Positions 48,201 to 60,700 of a stretch of 64,000 nucleotides of DNA are shown one piece after another. The stretch comes from Gavia stellata. Taxonomy: Eukaryota > Chordata > Aves > Gaviiformes > Gaviidae. The notes below the pieces were generated by a model. It was given only the letters and a program-made list of their open reading frames with translations. It searched no databases and was not told the DNA's origin. Positions within the stretch are counted from its first letter, which is position 1. Every line of letters starts with the position of its first letter. The stretch is from the NCBI RefSeq assembly GCF_030936135.1, contig NC_082603.1:26254880-26318879 (forward strand), given 5' to 3'. The position numbers and the translations under genes are program-made.

Positions 48201-49002
48201 CTATAAAATTAGAAGTCTCCTGCTGAGGGTTGGGTTTCATGCCTGGGTCACAGTTTCTACAGAAAGGAATTTTCATTATGTTCTTGGAAACACTTAAGCC
48301 TCCCTGCACAACTGATCTAGCTGAGCTTTTCATAACCAGCAGGACCATGGATGCCACCAGCAATCAGGGGTGAAATCTCAAGCAACCTGAGAAGGAGGTA
48401 TGAGCCTTAGGATGAGACAGGATCTCATAGCAAGATTAACATGGACTGTGAGGGTAATTAACCACAGTAACTGTTTGCTGAAGGTGAGGTGGGGGGTATC
48501 TCCTTGTTGGCAGACTTTAGAACAGAGAATGGATTCCCTGTTTCAAGGGGGAGTTAATTCACCATAGTCCTTTGGCTTGTGATATGCAGGGTGACAGGCT
48601 AGATTATGAAGCTGGAACAGAGGTTTGGGGACCAGTCTAGCAATAGCTGAGTTTTGGGGCCACACAAAGTGTGAGAGGTAAATAACTATTCCCAACATAT
48701 CAAATGACGTGGGAGAGAGTGTGTATCCCAAAGAGATATGAGACCTAGGAACTTCTCACAGGACGTAAACCCCCAGATATACTCTGATCAGCAAAATTTA
48801 AGGAATATGTCTCTAAGCCTGGGTTTTGCCCTGTTTTCTGAGGACATAGCGAAGGGACTGGTTCCTGCTCTATAACAGCCCTTTATGTAGTTAAAGCAGG
48901 CATATACCTGAAACTCCCTTTGCTTTACTCTCTCCAGGTTACACAACATCAATAGTCTTAATTTTTCTTTATAGATGCTGTTTTCCAGTTATTCTCATTA
49001 TT

Positions 49003-49115
49003 TTTTCCTGGACTCTCTCCAGCTAATACACATCTTTCTTGCTGTGGTGCTGAAAACCAGACATATTTTTCCATCTCAGGTCTGACCAGAGATGAGTAGA
49101 GAGAAGATGCACCCC
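49003..49115 (-). mobile_element. Old CR1 body relic
   Basis: The plus strand contains TCCTGGACTCTCTCCAGC, then CACATCTTTCTTGCTGTGGT, CTGAAAACCAGACATA and CAGGTCTGACCAGAGATGAG. These match in order the reverse complement of the region just 5' of the CR1 end. Identity is low and no tail is present. Confidence 0.6.
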
Positions 49116-50423
49116 CATGTCCTATGGGCTCTATCAGGGTTCTCCATGGTTGTAAAAGTACCTCATGGGTATCATATAGCTTAAACCAAGCAGTTACACT
49201 GAAAATCTGTAACAGCAGTTGTATAGGCTGAAAATGGCACAACACAATGTGATGAAAATGTGGAATGTGTCTCTTCCTCCCCCCCAGCTTTCTCTGCATA
49301 GGCGAGATGCCAAAACCACAAAATGAGTTAAAAGAAAGCAAAATAACTGTTGTAAGGCGGACCTCTTCACCAGCGTGCTATATTCAAAGGTTTTCTGCAT
49401 TGACTAAAACAAGTTTTGACATATAATTGCAAGAGAAAAGAGCTGTAAAGACTCTACCATAGCTCATACCCTGATATCGGGTGGTGATGCATTGCAATCC
49501 AGCTGGGCTCTTGAGGTTTGGGGTAAATCTGACAAGCTGTGAATCTAGAGCATCAGTGAATGTGCAAGGATATTCAGCCTACTTTGACAAACAGGAAACC
49601 CAGAACCAAGAATGTGAAGCCGTTTCTCCAAACCACATGTAATGGGGCAGCGGAGACAACAGCAGCAAGTTAGGCATCTTTGACTTGCTCAAGGTCAAGG
49701 CTGCCCTGTTTCTTAACTGAAAGTTGATCCTTTAGCTTGGGTGGTGGGAGCTCTATTTTTAGATCTCTCTACTTTTTCATAGCTGATCAGATTTTTACTT
49801 CCTGGAAGCTTCTACACAGTCTCACAGTGCTCTTCCTGCAACATCTTTTTTTTTTTTCAGAATAAAGATGCTTTTTAAATATTTGGCAACTGAGGAGCAT
49901 GGTTGGGTGGTGCTGGGGCATCTCTGGGCTCTTCAGACCCATCTCCTGCCTGGAGCAAGGCTGTTGCCAACACCAGGTCAGGCTGGCCATAGCTGTTTTT
50001 ACCCAGGTTTTGAAATCCTCCAAGGATGGAGATCCTCCACCTCGGGTGTCCTGCCCCTGGGCTGTACCACTGTCACCGTCAGGAATTACTAATGTTCAGT
50101 CCAAATCTCCCAAGCTGCAAGTGCTGGCTTTTGTCCATTGTCATATCATTGTCTTATAAAAGAAAAGTTGAGCTCCATCATCTTTGTGCCCTTTTTGGAG
50201 GAACTGTCAGCGGCAGCTGCTAGAAAGGGCTAGGAAGAAAGTGCTGATGGAGCTAGTGTGAACGCAACTGTGAACCAGAGCCAGCATGAAAGATGGTGAT
50301 CCTGGGAGAGTTAGTAAGGGCATGCTTTTGCAGTGCTGGGGATAACTTAGCTGTCTCAATTATCTGCACTCTCTTTAATGACGCAAATTTTCTGTGCCTT
50401 GTTGTAAGGCAGTTCCTTTTGAA

Positions 50424-50500
50424 TCACAGTATTTAGAGCAATAATTTGGGTTGGAAGGGATCTTTGAAGGACATCTGGTCCATACCTCACCTTGGTCATG
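50424..50500 (-). mobile_element. Degenerate CR1 3'-end relic
   Basis: The plus strand reads GAATCACAGTATTTAGAGC, then AATTTGGGTTGGAAGGGATC and ACATCTGGTCCATACC, the pattern left by an old minus-strand CR1 end. The tail repeats are mutated and the body is missing. Confidence 0.68.
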
Positions 50501-53500
50501 CTAGACAGCATCTGAAGATGGGGTTGGTAGGAGCTCATCCTTCAACTGTACACTAAGCAGAAAGCAGATCCCTGGTTTCTAAAAGACTGAAGTGAGACAG
50601 GATGGAGATACTAGCATTGACCTCAGAGTCCCACCTTTTCCTTAGCCCCAGAGGCATAGCACATGGTGCTGTTTTATTTACACAGCAGAGGAGGCTCACA
50701 GTTGTGTGACAAATGTGAATGCTTCTCATGGGCTCAGATGGAGGTTCCTTCCATGCAGGAGTTGGTAACCTATGTTGGGAAGCTCTTCAGGGCAGACCAT
50801 GGGACTTACATCTCTGAGTGCTGAAGGCTTCTGCTTCTGATGGGAATTACTGTGAGCTCCCAAATTATGTTCACTCATTTCATTTCTACAGCAGACTTCT
50901 TGCGTACTGCTGGGCAAGTCCCTTGGTGTCTCCCTGTTTCTGCTTCCTACCAGGAAAATGTCCTCTTCTTCTCCCACCTCCATCTTCTCCATTTAGGTGA
51001 TGCGCTTCTCTGAGGAAAGGGTTATTTTTACACACAATGGCTATGTACAATGCTTTGCACCACCGGGCTCTCATCCTCCTGAGGGGAAAAAAAGCCTCAA
51101 GCAGGATAAAAACCAAATACTAAAAATAGCACGCTGCTGAGCAAGTTTGTGGGGCCGCTCTGTGGAGAGCCGGCGAGGCAGCCCTTAGGAATGCAACCAG
51201 AAAAAGGATGCAGGGCAAGGGGAGAGACAGCCCTTTCCACCAGCCCCCACCTGCCCCTCTGTCCCCTACTGTGTGAACCTACTGTAGATTTCTTGAATTT
51301 CCCTTTGATGTTTATCTCCTCCCAGTAATTCTATTTGGAGGATTTGCTAAAGCGACGGTTAGAAGAATACAGCCTGGAATAGGGCGGCCGAAGGGCGAAA
51401 GAATGTTAGAAACAGGATTAAGATCATATTCTACAAGCGGTTGTCAGCCGCTGAATAGGGCTAAAGTTTCTTATCGGGCCGGGGTGCCAGAATGCCTTTG
51501 GATTCTTCTCCCCTCTTTCCCTCCCCTCTGCACAGGGCTTTCAGCGTGGCGGGGAAAGCATAATCATCGCCCTGAATGGGGAGGTGGGCTCTTGCAAGCT
51601 TCATCCCATGGCGCAGAGGCTGGGAGAGGGGGTCAGGGGATTGCTGCGGGTGTCGTGGGCAGGCAGCCCAGTTGCTTGGGAAAAATTAAAAAAAAAAGGA
51701 GGCAACGGTGGCTAATGCTGAAGTGGCTGGCGGCTTTTAAGGTGCAAACCTCTGTATTAGGGGGAGGCTATTCTCTTTTGAAAGTCCCAAGCTCAGTTTC
51801 TTGATTTTTATTTTTTTTCCATGGGATTTCATGGCTTTCACTGGGCATTTTAATTGTTGTTGTGGTTTTTTTTCTTTTTATCCTTCTGTCTTTAGGTCGG
51901 ATTGGCATCTTGGTGGGAACTTAATTGGAAATATTTGGGGCTTGCTTCTGAATGTTCCAGACGATAGGAAACAGAAGTTCCAGAAAAGCAGAAGAATTTG
52001 GAAATAAGGAAGGAAAAAAAAAAAAGTGTCTTTTGAAAACCAACACAGGCAAAAGTACTTCTGAAGGAGAAGAAATTTTAGAAACTTTTGAAGCTACTTT
52101 CATATAAAACAAAAACACAAACACACTGAGCTTGCCTGGGCAATGGAATCAAGTACTATTAAATTCCCCTGGGAAATAGTCATGTGCTCATTTCAGAAAG
52201 CTAAGGGTGTAAAGGCTTTTGACGTTTCCACCTGTAAGATGCTTGCGTCTTTTTTACAGGTTAGGACCTTATAATAGAGAAGATTTTGAAGGGGCCAGTG
52301 TCCTCACCTTTCCCAACCTGCGACACAACAGATGGACCCATGTGTATGTTCCAGTAGACAAGAAGTGTTTCTGGTAAGGTATTCAGATTCATTTAGGGAA
52401 ATCTGGGTTTCGTTTGACTAATGTATTTAGATTATGCATGCATGGAATGTTTTTCACTTGTTCAGCACAAAGCAAACAGAAACCTTGCCATCGTTTCTGG
52501 TTTGCATTGGAAAAGGAAGTCTTGCAGGTAATATCATTTCTGGGTTGATCAAAATAGCTGGGGAAAGGAACAAATTAGCTTTCTGGATCATGACTACATG
52601 TAGCTATTCTATAATGAGGGATTGCATTTTTCTGTAGCCCTTGCCTGTTTTAAAGTATCAGGAAAACTTTGTCAAGAGACCCGTTGACTAACAAGTGCTC
52701 ATCAGAAGCTACAGAAATCCAGCAAGAGGAACTGTTTCCCCAGAGTTTGCAATATTTGGAGAGCAAGGGGGGTGAAAGGCGAAGGGGTTAAACCCCAGCT
52801 CCTGGAGCCCTGTGAATATGAAAGCATCTCGGCTTTTAACTGAGTTTCTCCCTTGAGATTTACAGAAATTTGACAGCCAAATACTGAAGTCAAGGAGTCT
52901 CATTAATTATTTTAGGGACTCAAGAGTAACTTTCTTGATGCTCATGGTTGGCTGTACTGTGAAACTTGAGTGAAACAGGGAGCGAATGACATTACCATGT
53001 CCAAAAGCAATGAGGTTCAGGAAAGTTAAATAGCCCACACAAAATGATGTAAAATAAATTAGATTTTTTAAATTCCTTCGTTTTTCATAGTCCTTAACAA
53101 ATAATGCTTTCAAGTCAAACTACGAGGCTACATTCTGTAGTTCTTATTGATTTCATTTGGAACTTTGCCTAAATAATATGTGCCCACTTTTTTTTTGACT
53201 CTTTAAATCCATCATTGCTTGCTATTACTCCTGGACTTTGTCACATTGCTCCCTGCTGTGATCAGCCCTTGTTGCGTGAGTGCAATCTACTTGCATGCCA
53301 TAACAGCTCCTGCCCCAAGGAGCTGACAAACTGCTGTATTTTCACACTTAAAACTCATGTTTCCAATCATCCTCAGTTATTTGAAGTACTGGAATATGAA
53401 CAATCACTCATTCAAGGTGGGCACAAGGAGACGGGGTTATGGGAGCAGAAGGGAGCATCACAAGGGCTGTTTGGGCAAAAGATGCTCTGTGGTCAACGTC

Positions 53501-54363
53501 CGCTTGTATCACTCGCATATTCCTTCACCCATTCTGCTCCTGGGTCAGTGTTTTTTATGTAACTCAAGGGTTTATACCAATGAAAACATGATGAATAGAT
53601 TATGCCAGTTAAAGGCAGTGTTACCAGCTTGCTCTCACAGCTGGGGAACACAGAGCACCTTCAAAGCCATGTCAAGAAATTGCAGTAACTCCAATAAGGT
53701 GAGCCAGGATACAGGAACCACCTTAATCCTCCTTCTCCAGCAAACTTCTCCTCAGGGACATGCCCGAGACCATCGAGCCTGCTCCTTCCCCCTGTTTTGC
53801 ATTTGTCTGTGGTTGTACCAGCTTTTCCTGAACACCCACTGCTGAGTGTAACTGGACACGTTGGTGGCAGCTCTCCGAGGAATTTTCCAGGAGAGCAACA
53901 CAACTTCTGGAAGCCAACTTGAATGCAAAGCAGGACTAGATCTGGCTCCTTAATACTCATAATTCCAATGTTGCAGCAATGCCTCCCCCTTGTGCAAGGG
54001 CAGCTTCATGTCCTGTCCCACCCTGCGACTCAAGCAGACAAAGCAGTACCAAGTATTTGTTCTAAAACACCTAGTAATGTATATAATCTGTTTGGCTCTT
54101 TTCATCTCCTTTATTTTTTTAACCAAGGTTGAGACATCATAAAACAAGGGATGGTACCTTTGAAAGAGGAGAAACCTTTTCAAGAATCATTGGGAGATGG
54201 GCTGTTACCCCAAATCCATAAAAGAGAAGAAGATCGGTGAAAAGTTTACTTCTACCTCACAAATTCATGACGCAACTGCCTGCCATCAGCTCCTGGTTGG
54301 TTTGGCACTGCCAATATGGTGCAAAGTGCTCTTCATTGCATCACTCAAAGTAACCTCAAGACT

Positions 54364-54795
54364 CACAGAATCACAGAATAACAGAATCATTAAGGTTGGA
54401 AAAGACCTGTAAGATCATCAAGTCCAACCATCAACCCAACCCCACCATGCCCACTAAACCATGTCCCACAGTGTCACGTCCACACGTTCCTTGAACACCT
54501 CCAGTGATGGTGACTCCACCACTTCCCTGGGCAGCCTCTTCCAGTGCTTCACCACTCTCTCAGGAAAGAAATTTCTCCTAATATCCAGCCTAAGCCTCCC
54601 CTGGCGCAACTTGAGGCCATTTCCTCTTGTCCTGTCGCTAGTCACTTGGGAGATGAGACCAGCACCCACCTCCCCACAACTCCCTTTCAGGTAGTTGTAG
54701 AGAGTGATGAGGTCTCCCCTCAGCCTCCTCTTCTCCAGGCTGAACAACCCCAGTTCCCTCAGCTGCTCCTCGTAAGACTTGTGCTCCAGACCTAA
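54364..54795 (-). mobile_element. CR1 non-LTR retroposon, 3'-terminal fragment
   Basis: The minus strand encodes the end of the CR1 second open frame, truncated at its 5' side: 54454-54747 reads [19 protein letters not shown] and on to [18 protein letters not shown], with no internal stop. The 3' end carries the short ATTCTGT/ATTCTGTGA-like tail repeats (54364-54390 on the plus strand as cacagaatcacagaataac). This is the standard structure of 5'-truncated CR1 copies in birds. The open frame and clean tail suggest a fairly young copy. Confidence 0.93.
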
Positions 54796-57700
54796 ATATT
54801 GAATTTCTTTTCCCGTGATGCTGGCCTATACTATGGCCATCCTGGCTAAGGCTGATGAGCCATGATGGCTACCAGTGGCAGCAAACAGTTCGCCGGCAGT
54901 GGGTGACAGTCAGGGTGACAGCTGGGAGCCTGCGAGGGGGACAGGCAACTCTAAACACATGCTTAAACACGGTGCTATTTGCCCAATAATCAGTAACATC
55001 GAGAGGGCAACATTAAACAAAATAATAAATTGTGTGCTGGGCTTCAAATTGGATCCCTTTTTAATTTGATTTTGCTAGGATTTATTCCATTTGACAAACC
55101 ATGCTGTTTAGAATACAATAGTGGCATAATCACAGCCCGGGGCCCTCATTCTTCAAGATAATGGGATACTTATTCATCTAAGGCAGGTACAAGTCTGTCC
55201 TTGGCTTTCATTTTACAAGATTACTTGTATTTCTGTCTCGTTTGCAATAGGTGATATCTGTCAGAAAGCAATTTTCACCCAATTTGGGGTTCTTAATATT
55301 TTGTCTTTAAACTCTTTTGCTGTTGATTTTTCCTCCCTCTCACCACTTGACACGTATTTGGCAAGCAACCTGCAGACAAGTCGCCTTTTTTTTCCCCCCT
55401 TTTAAACAAATAAATAAATAAATAGCATCCCTGGCCCTGTTTACACAGCTCGACAATTTATTAGTTAAGCGTGACAGCACAGGAATTTTTCAATGTACAA
55501 GACGTCCTGGCTGGTGTGTGTTCCACTTCATCCTCAAGAAAAAGAGAGCCGCGCTTGCTTTTGTTTGGCTTGACAGTCTGAAAGTTCAGCAGATAGGAGC
55601 CCCTCGTCCCCCCAGAGATATGCTAAAAAGCAGTGTTTTAAAGGCCAACTGGAAGGGCTGAGCTGAGGTCCCGATTCAGGCTTTGAGGACTTAACTTCAA
55701 CATTTTTTTCAAGTAAAGATGAATGAAAAGTGGGTTATTTTTTTTGGCAGAGGCACAGTGATTTTTTCAGGTATTGTTGGGAAATGAAAAGAAAAAAAAA
55801 TCGGTCCACTAGCAAGGTTCTGCTTAGTGCTAAAAAGAAACAGGTTTTTTTCACTTAAAAATGAAGTGAAATGGGGAAAAACATGTGATAATCTGTTTGG
55901 ACCTAAAAAGTATTTAGATAAAATTCTAGCTCTTTGGGATTTCAGCCCTTCCAGAGTCCCGATGTGAAAAGCTCTTCTTTCCCTGCTTTCCCATTTCCCC
56001 TTGCTTACCCCTGCAGCCCCCCGGGCTGCTTTTGGGTACCCCAGGTTAATTTGTCCTCAAATTTCAATTCTGAAAACGCAACAGCTCCATCTCGTATGAT
56101 GCTTTGCTTTTCTTACCCTTCTTCCCCCTCATCCTTGCTGACAGCTGGAGGAACGTGGGCAGATATGAAGCCCCCTTCCAGCCCTGACTCTTGTGCTGAG
56201 ACCAGATGGAGACATGACACATTCCTGCAGGTAACATAGCCCTGCAAACGTCCTGGGAGGTGGAGGGACTAAAAAAGCAGGTGGAAGCAAAGCAAACAAA
56301 CAAAACTGGAGAAATGGGGCTGAAATCAAAAGCACATCTCTCGTCTCTCTTTGTTTAAGGAGGTTAGAGGAGCTCCGTGCAAAGAGGAATTACTTTGAGG
56401 CAACTCAGACACCTTTCTTTTCTCTGTGGGTGTCTCCGAAGGCAAAACTAATTCACTTCTTCTGCTCCATCAGGTCTCCCCTCCATTGTTCCCCACTAAT
56501 GTAATTTTTTTTTGTCTTACTTCAGAAACATTCCTGCCTGAGTAATCGTCTCCAGCACGGAGAGCGAGGAGAGGAAATTAAGACATTATTGAGGGTTTGG
56601 GAGATATCTCATGTTTCAGAGTGGATCAGAAGGCCTTTTTTTTTCCCTTTAAGGTGCCTGTTACAGGGAGGCGAGGCAAACATGTTGGATGGCTTAGCTG
56701 GGGGGAGAGGGCTGGGATGGAGTGGGGCTGGTCTTCAGGAAGCTGTGATACTTCTCTCTTCTCTTGACACAGCAATAAATATGTCCTTAATTCCACATGC
56801 GGATCTGTCTACAGCAGATAATCTCTCGGGGGAAGAGTTTCATCTTTGGTGGTCTCCACAGGGCAATCACAAGAAGTTTTTACTAGATGGTTCCCAATTT
56901 TACGTGGGGAAGGGAGGAGGCTGGACTACGGGAGGTGCCAGACAAGAATTTTTTTTTGGTGATATGAAGCAAAACTGAAGCTGACACATAACTTTGGAGT
57001 AGTTTTTTTGCCTTCAAGAACCACAAACTGAAGGGAGCTGAGCCGCTTCCACCAGGCGAGTGATTTATCTTGTTATAGGAAAGTTCATTTTTTAACTAAA
57101 GAACGAGACCGTACACATGAAAATCCATCAGCAAAGGTTTTTCCAGGGTAACACAGTGGTTTTCAGTTTTTCCCACGTATTTCCCAGGGCAGCTGCGGAG
57201 ACCTGCGTGGAAACTTCAAGCTGGCTTCAGAACTGCTTTGTTTTTCTCTTCTCCTTTTCATGGAGTCCTTGGAGAGATGGTCTCCTGTCCTCGACAGCCA
57301 CCCTGGCCACGGCCACCAAACCGCTGAGACGGGCCACTTGGCTTAACTCACAGAGCCTTTGTGGTGCTCGTGACCTATTAATTGACTCCGTAAAAAAGAA
57401 ATAATGGGGAAATTAGCATAAATATCGCACTTGGCATTAAACTGTGCTTCCAGGTGCCTTTGCAGTAAGGGGGGGCGTAAAGTTTGCTGTTCAAAAATGG
57501 TAGCTCCAAAGTCAGTCTGGGAATAGCAGGTGCCTCACCTGAGCTTCCTGAGGGTTGTGTGACCCCATGGACCACCCCATGGGCATCTTTTCATACGGAA
57601 TAGCCCCAGTCACATCCCTTCCCCATGTCCAATACCATGTAACTTTTAGCCTCCCAGTGTCCTATGGAAAGGAGGTCCCCCAGCTAACGATGCACTCTGT

Positions 57701-60700
57701 AAAATGGGACCTCCTTAGTTTGCTTTGCAGGTGATGGAGTGACCTTGAGTTTGTTCATTCAGCACCCCGGTTCTCCCCAGTGCAAAAGGAACAATCCCAC
57801 AGTTCGGAGGCTTTGCAAACTGCGGGTGAGCTGTGATGGGAGCTGGGCAGTCACAGTGTGCAGTGGAGTGGAAAACAGTGCTGTGCAGATGGTATCACCA
57901 ACACGGAGCACTTTATGTCAGTTTATATCATTTTAATTCTGTCTGTTATAAACCTACCCAGATTTCTCAGTCATGTCCTAGAGTGGACCAGTAATTGTGT
58001 GATGTGTTTTTCCACTACGATTCCTATAAAAAACATAAGGAGGAAGTTTGATCTCCAAGGAGATGAAAAATCCTACCAACGTCATCTTTTATTGGACCTT
58101 TCGCTATGTTTATTGAAATAACCTCGCACCCCTGTTTATCAGCTCACCCATGTGTTTTCTTGCGGATAAGGTGCAATCCAACGCTCTGATATTTCACTTT
58201 ACTAATGCAGAGAGAATGTGTTTGAAAGAAAGTCAAGACGAAGGAAATCCGTACCTTGCTGGTGGACTGGATATGCTTTTTTGCCTCTATGTATGAGTGA
58301 ATTAATTTTGCTGTAGCTCCCTGCGTTCCCTGCTCAGGACTTGTCTGGAAGGTGATTTGCAAAACCTTGAAGAGTGGATGCTGCTGACATCTCGAAGGTC
58401 TGCGAGCACGGCCTCTGATCTGGTGGCTTCCAGGAAAAGCAAAGTTGAGAAACGGGCTTGACTTGTCCCAGTGCTGCCCTGCTCCCGGCAGGAAAACAAC
58501 TTGGGGTGCACGTTTGTGAAAAAGAAGCAGTATTAGGGCTGCAAGGGTGCAATACAGACACCCTGCTCCCAGTCCTGCAACACGGAGGTAAGACTGGGAC
58601 TAATCGCAGGTCTTGGCTGAACTGCCCAGATGAGTCCTTGGTGAATCAGGGCTTGGGGAAAACTATTTCATTGACCTCTGTTGATTTCTGTGGAAGTCAG
58701 AGAGCTAAACATCTTTCAGGCTCTGGGTCGAATCTGGAAGCCTGGTGTAGGTAAGGCGCAGTCGTACCACTTCTGCACTTGGACACTATCCTGCCACAAC
58801 AGGAACAAAAGTATTTTCCTCCATCAACTGCAAAAGACAAAGGATCAGCTGCAGCCTGAGGGTGGGGAGGCTGGGCTTCACCCCACCGGGGAGTCACGCT
58901 CGCCTGGGGATGCTGGGCTGACTGTACCTGGCGGTGGGAGAGACCAGAGGAATGGAGCTGAAGAATTTCCCAGGGCCGAGCAAAAAGCCAGCCTTCATCA
59001 AAAAAAGGGGCTACAAATCCTGAAGACACCAAGTAAAATATATGCAAAAGCCTCAAGTGATACACGGACAAAAGTTGCAGATATTTAAGTCACTTAGGCA
59101 TTATTAATATTTGATTTGTCAAAGGCGAGATGGGTTTCTCTGACATGTACCTTGCAGCAGGTTGAAATAAAAGACCAGCATGGTCCCTTCTGGACTTGCA
59201 GCTCCTGAAAACAGAGCCAGCCCCAGTGTGTAATAGGATCTTCACTGCTATTCCGGGGCTTGAATAACATTATGGTGACTTTGCATAGATTTTTGCCCTT
59301 AATGCAAATAGGGAAATGATCTTCTAATCAGGTAAGATAAGGCTGAAACATGATAGATAGAGTTGGACTTGTTAATGAAATACAAAGAAGTAGCCTGTAG
59401 CTCCATAAACTATTCTTAAAAATAATGCAACGTTTAAAAAAATGAGTTTCTTCTGCTAACAGTGCTGTGAGAGAGCCTTGATGCAAATCTTTGTAATGAG
59501 TGCATTTCGATGAGCATTTGAAAAATATATATGTATTTATTTGCATTGATATGTTTATATGGCTTTACATATCAACTTAGTCAGGAAAAATTGAATAAAA
59601 TGTCTCAGGTCTGGGAAATGAGAAGAGATTATGAAAAGCAGATTTAATATAGCACCGTTTTTTGATGTTTGTGGCACATTTCATCATATTGCCAGAGACA
59701 CCCAATTACACAGCCTGCAGAGTAATCAGCAAATGGGGGATCCGAAGGAGAATATTAACTGTGGTCTTTTTTTCCCCCTTCCTCCTCCTCCTTCTTTAGC
59801 AAATATTATGTTATGCTTTATGGAAATGGATCAAAATGCCACATGTGCAGTTAATACTGAGCTCTGGAGCTCTTTCAAATCTTATTTTTCCCCTCACATT
59901 GTATTTTTGTGGAACAAACCTCCCGATAACTTTAGGACATGGTTTTTAAGGCCAAAACGTCACCTTGAACTTCCTGCAAGTTTGGGTTCCAGTTTCAGGG
60001 GGTGGCTGACTTTACCTCATCGACCTTGTGCAGGGGGCAAAATCAGGTCATCTTGTTAATTGCAGATAACCACATGCGAGGACGTGATCATAGCTCATCC
60101 ATTCGTTTCCCTCTCGGTGGAGGCAGGAATTGACTGAGCTATTTGGTGGCCTTGAAGGTCACAGACTCTCCTTATCCACAGGGTTTTTAATATTCAAAGC
60201 AAAGCTGTAACTGCAGTGAAAAAGGAACTCTAGTGATTAATATTCCCCTTATTGTGGAAACAAATAGCAATGGTTGCAGTATAGGACAATTGCGGCTGGC
60301 TGATATTTTGGGTGCATGTGATCAAATGATCCTCGAAGGCACTGATGGAACCGGGTCAAAAAAACTAGAACTAAAAATATTGCACGCAGGGGTGTTCCCA
60401 GGCTCTGCCCATATTCCCACTGTTCCCACTGTTCCTGGCGCTCTGCCTGGTTTAAGAGAAAGTCACTTTCCTTGAGAATGTCAGAAAAGTTATTAATCAT
60501 TATTACAAATGCACTTGCTGTTCCTTCCCGATGACTTTTTCCCTACTATCTTTTTTCCTCTACAATATTTCTACAGTTGGGAAAAGAAACTAGGAAGTCA
60601 TATTGGTGGGGGATGACATTCTGAAATTGAATAATTTGACTCTTTTTCAAGAGGTTCATTATCAGATGACTTCAGGAAAATCTCAATAAATTAATTTTTT

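Larger units (their letters stand above)
43449..54363. other. Gene-free region with old CR1/SINE relics
   Basis: Apart from the relics listed separately I see no exon with a family motif, no RNA gene and no long non-random frame. Base composition drifts to AT-rich on the right. Confidence 0.45.
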
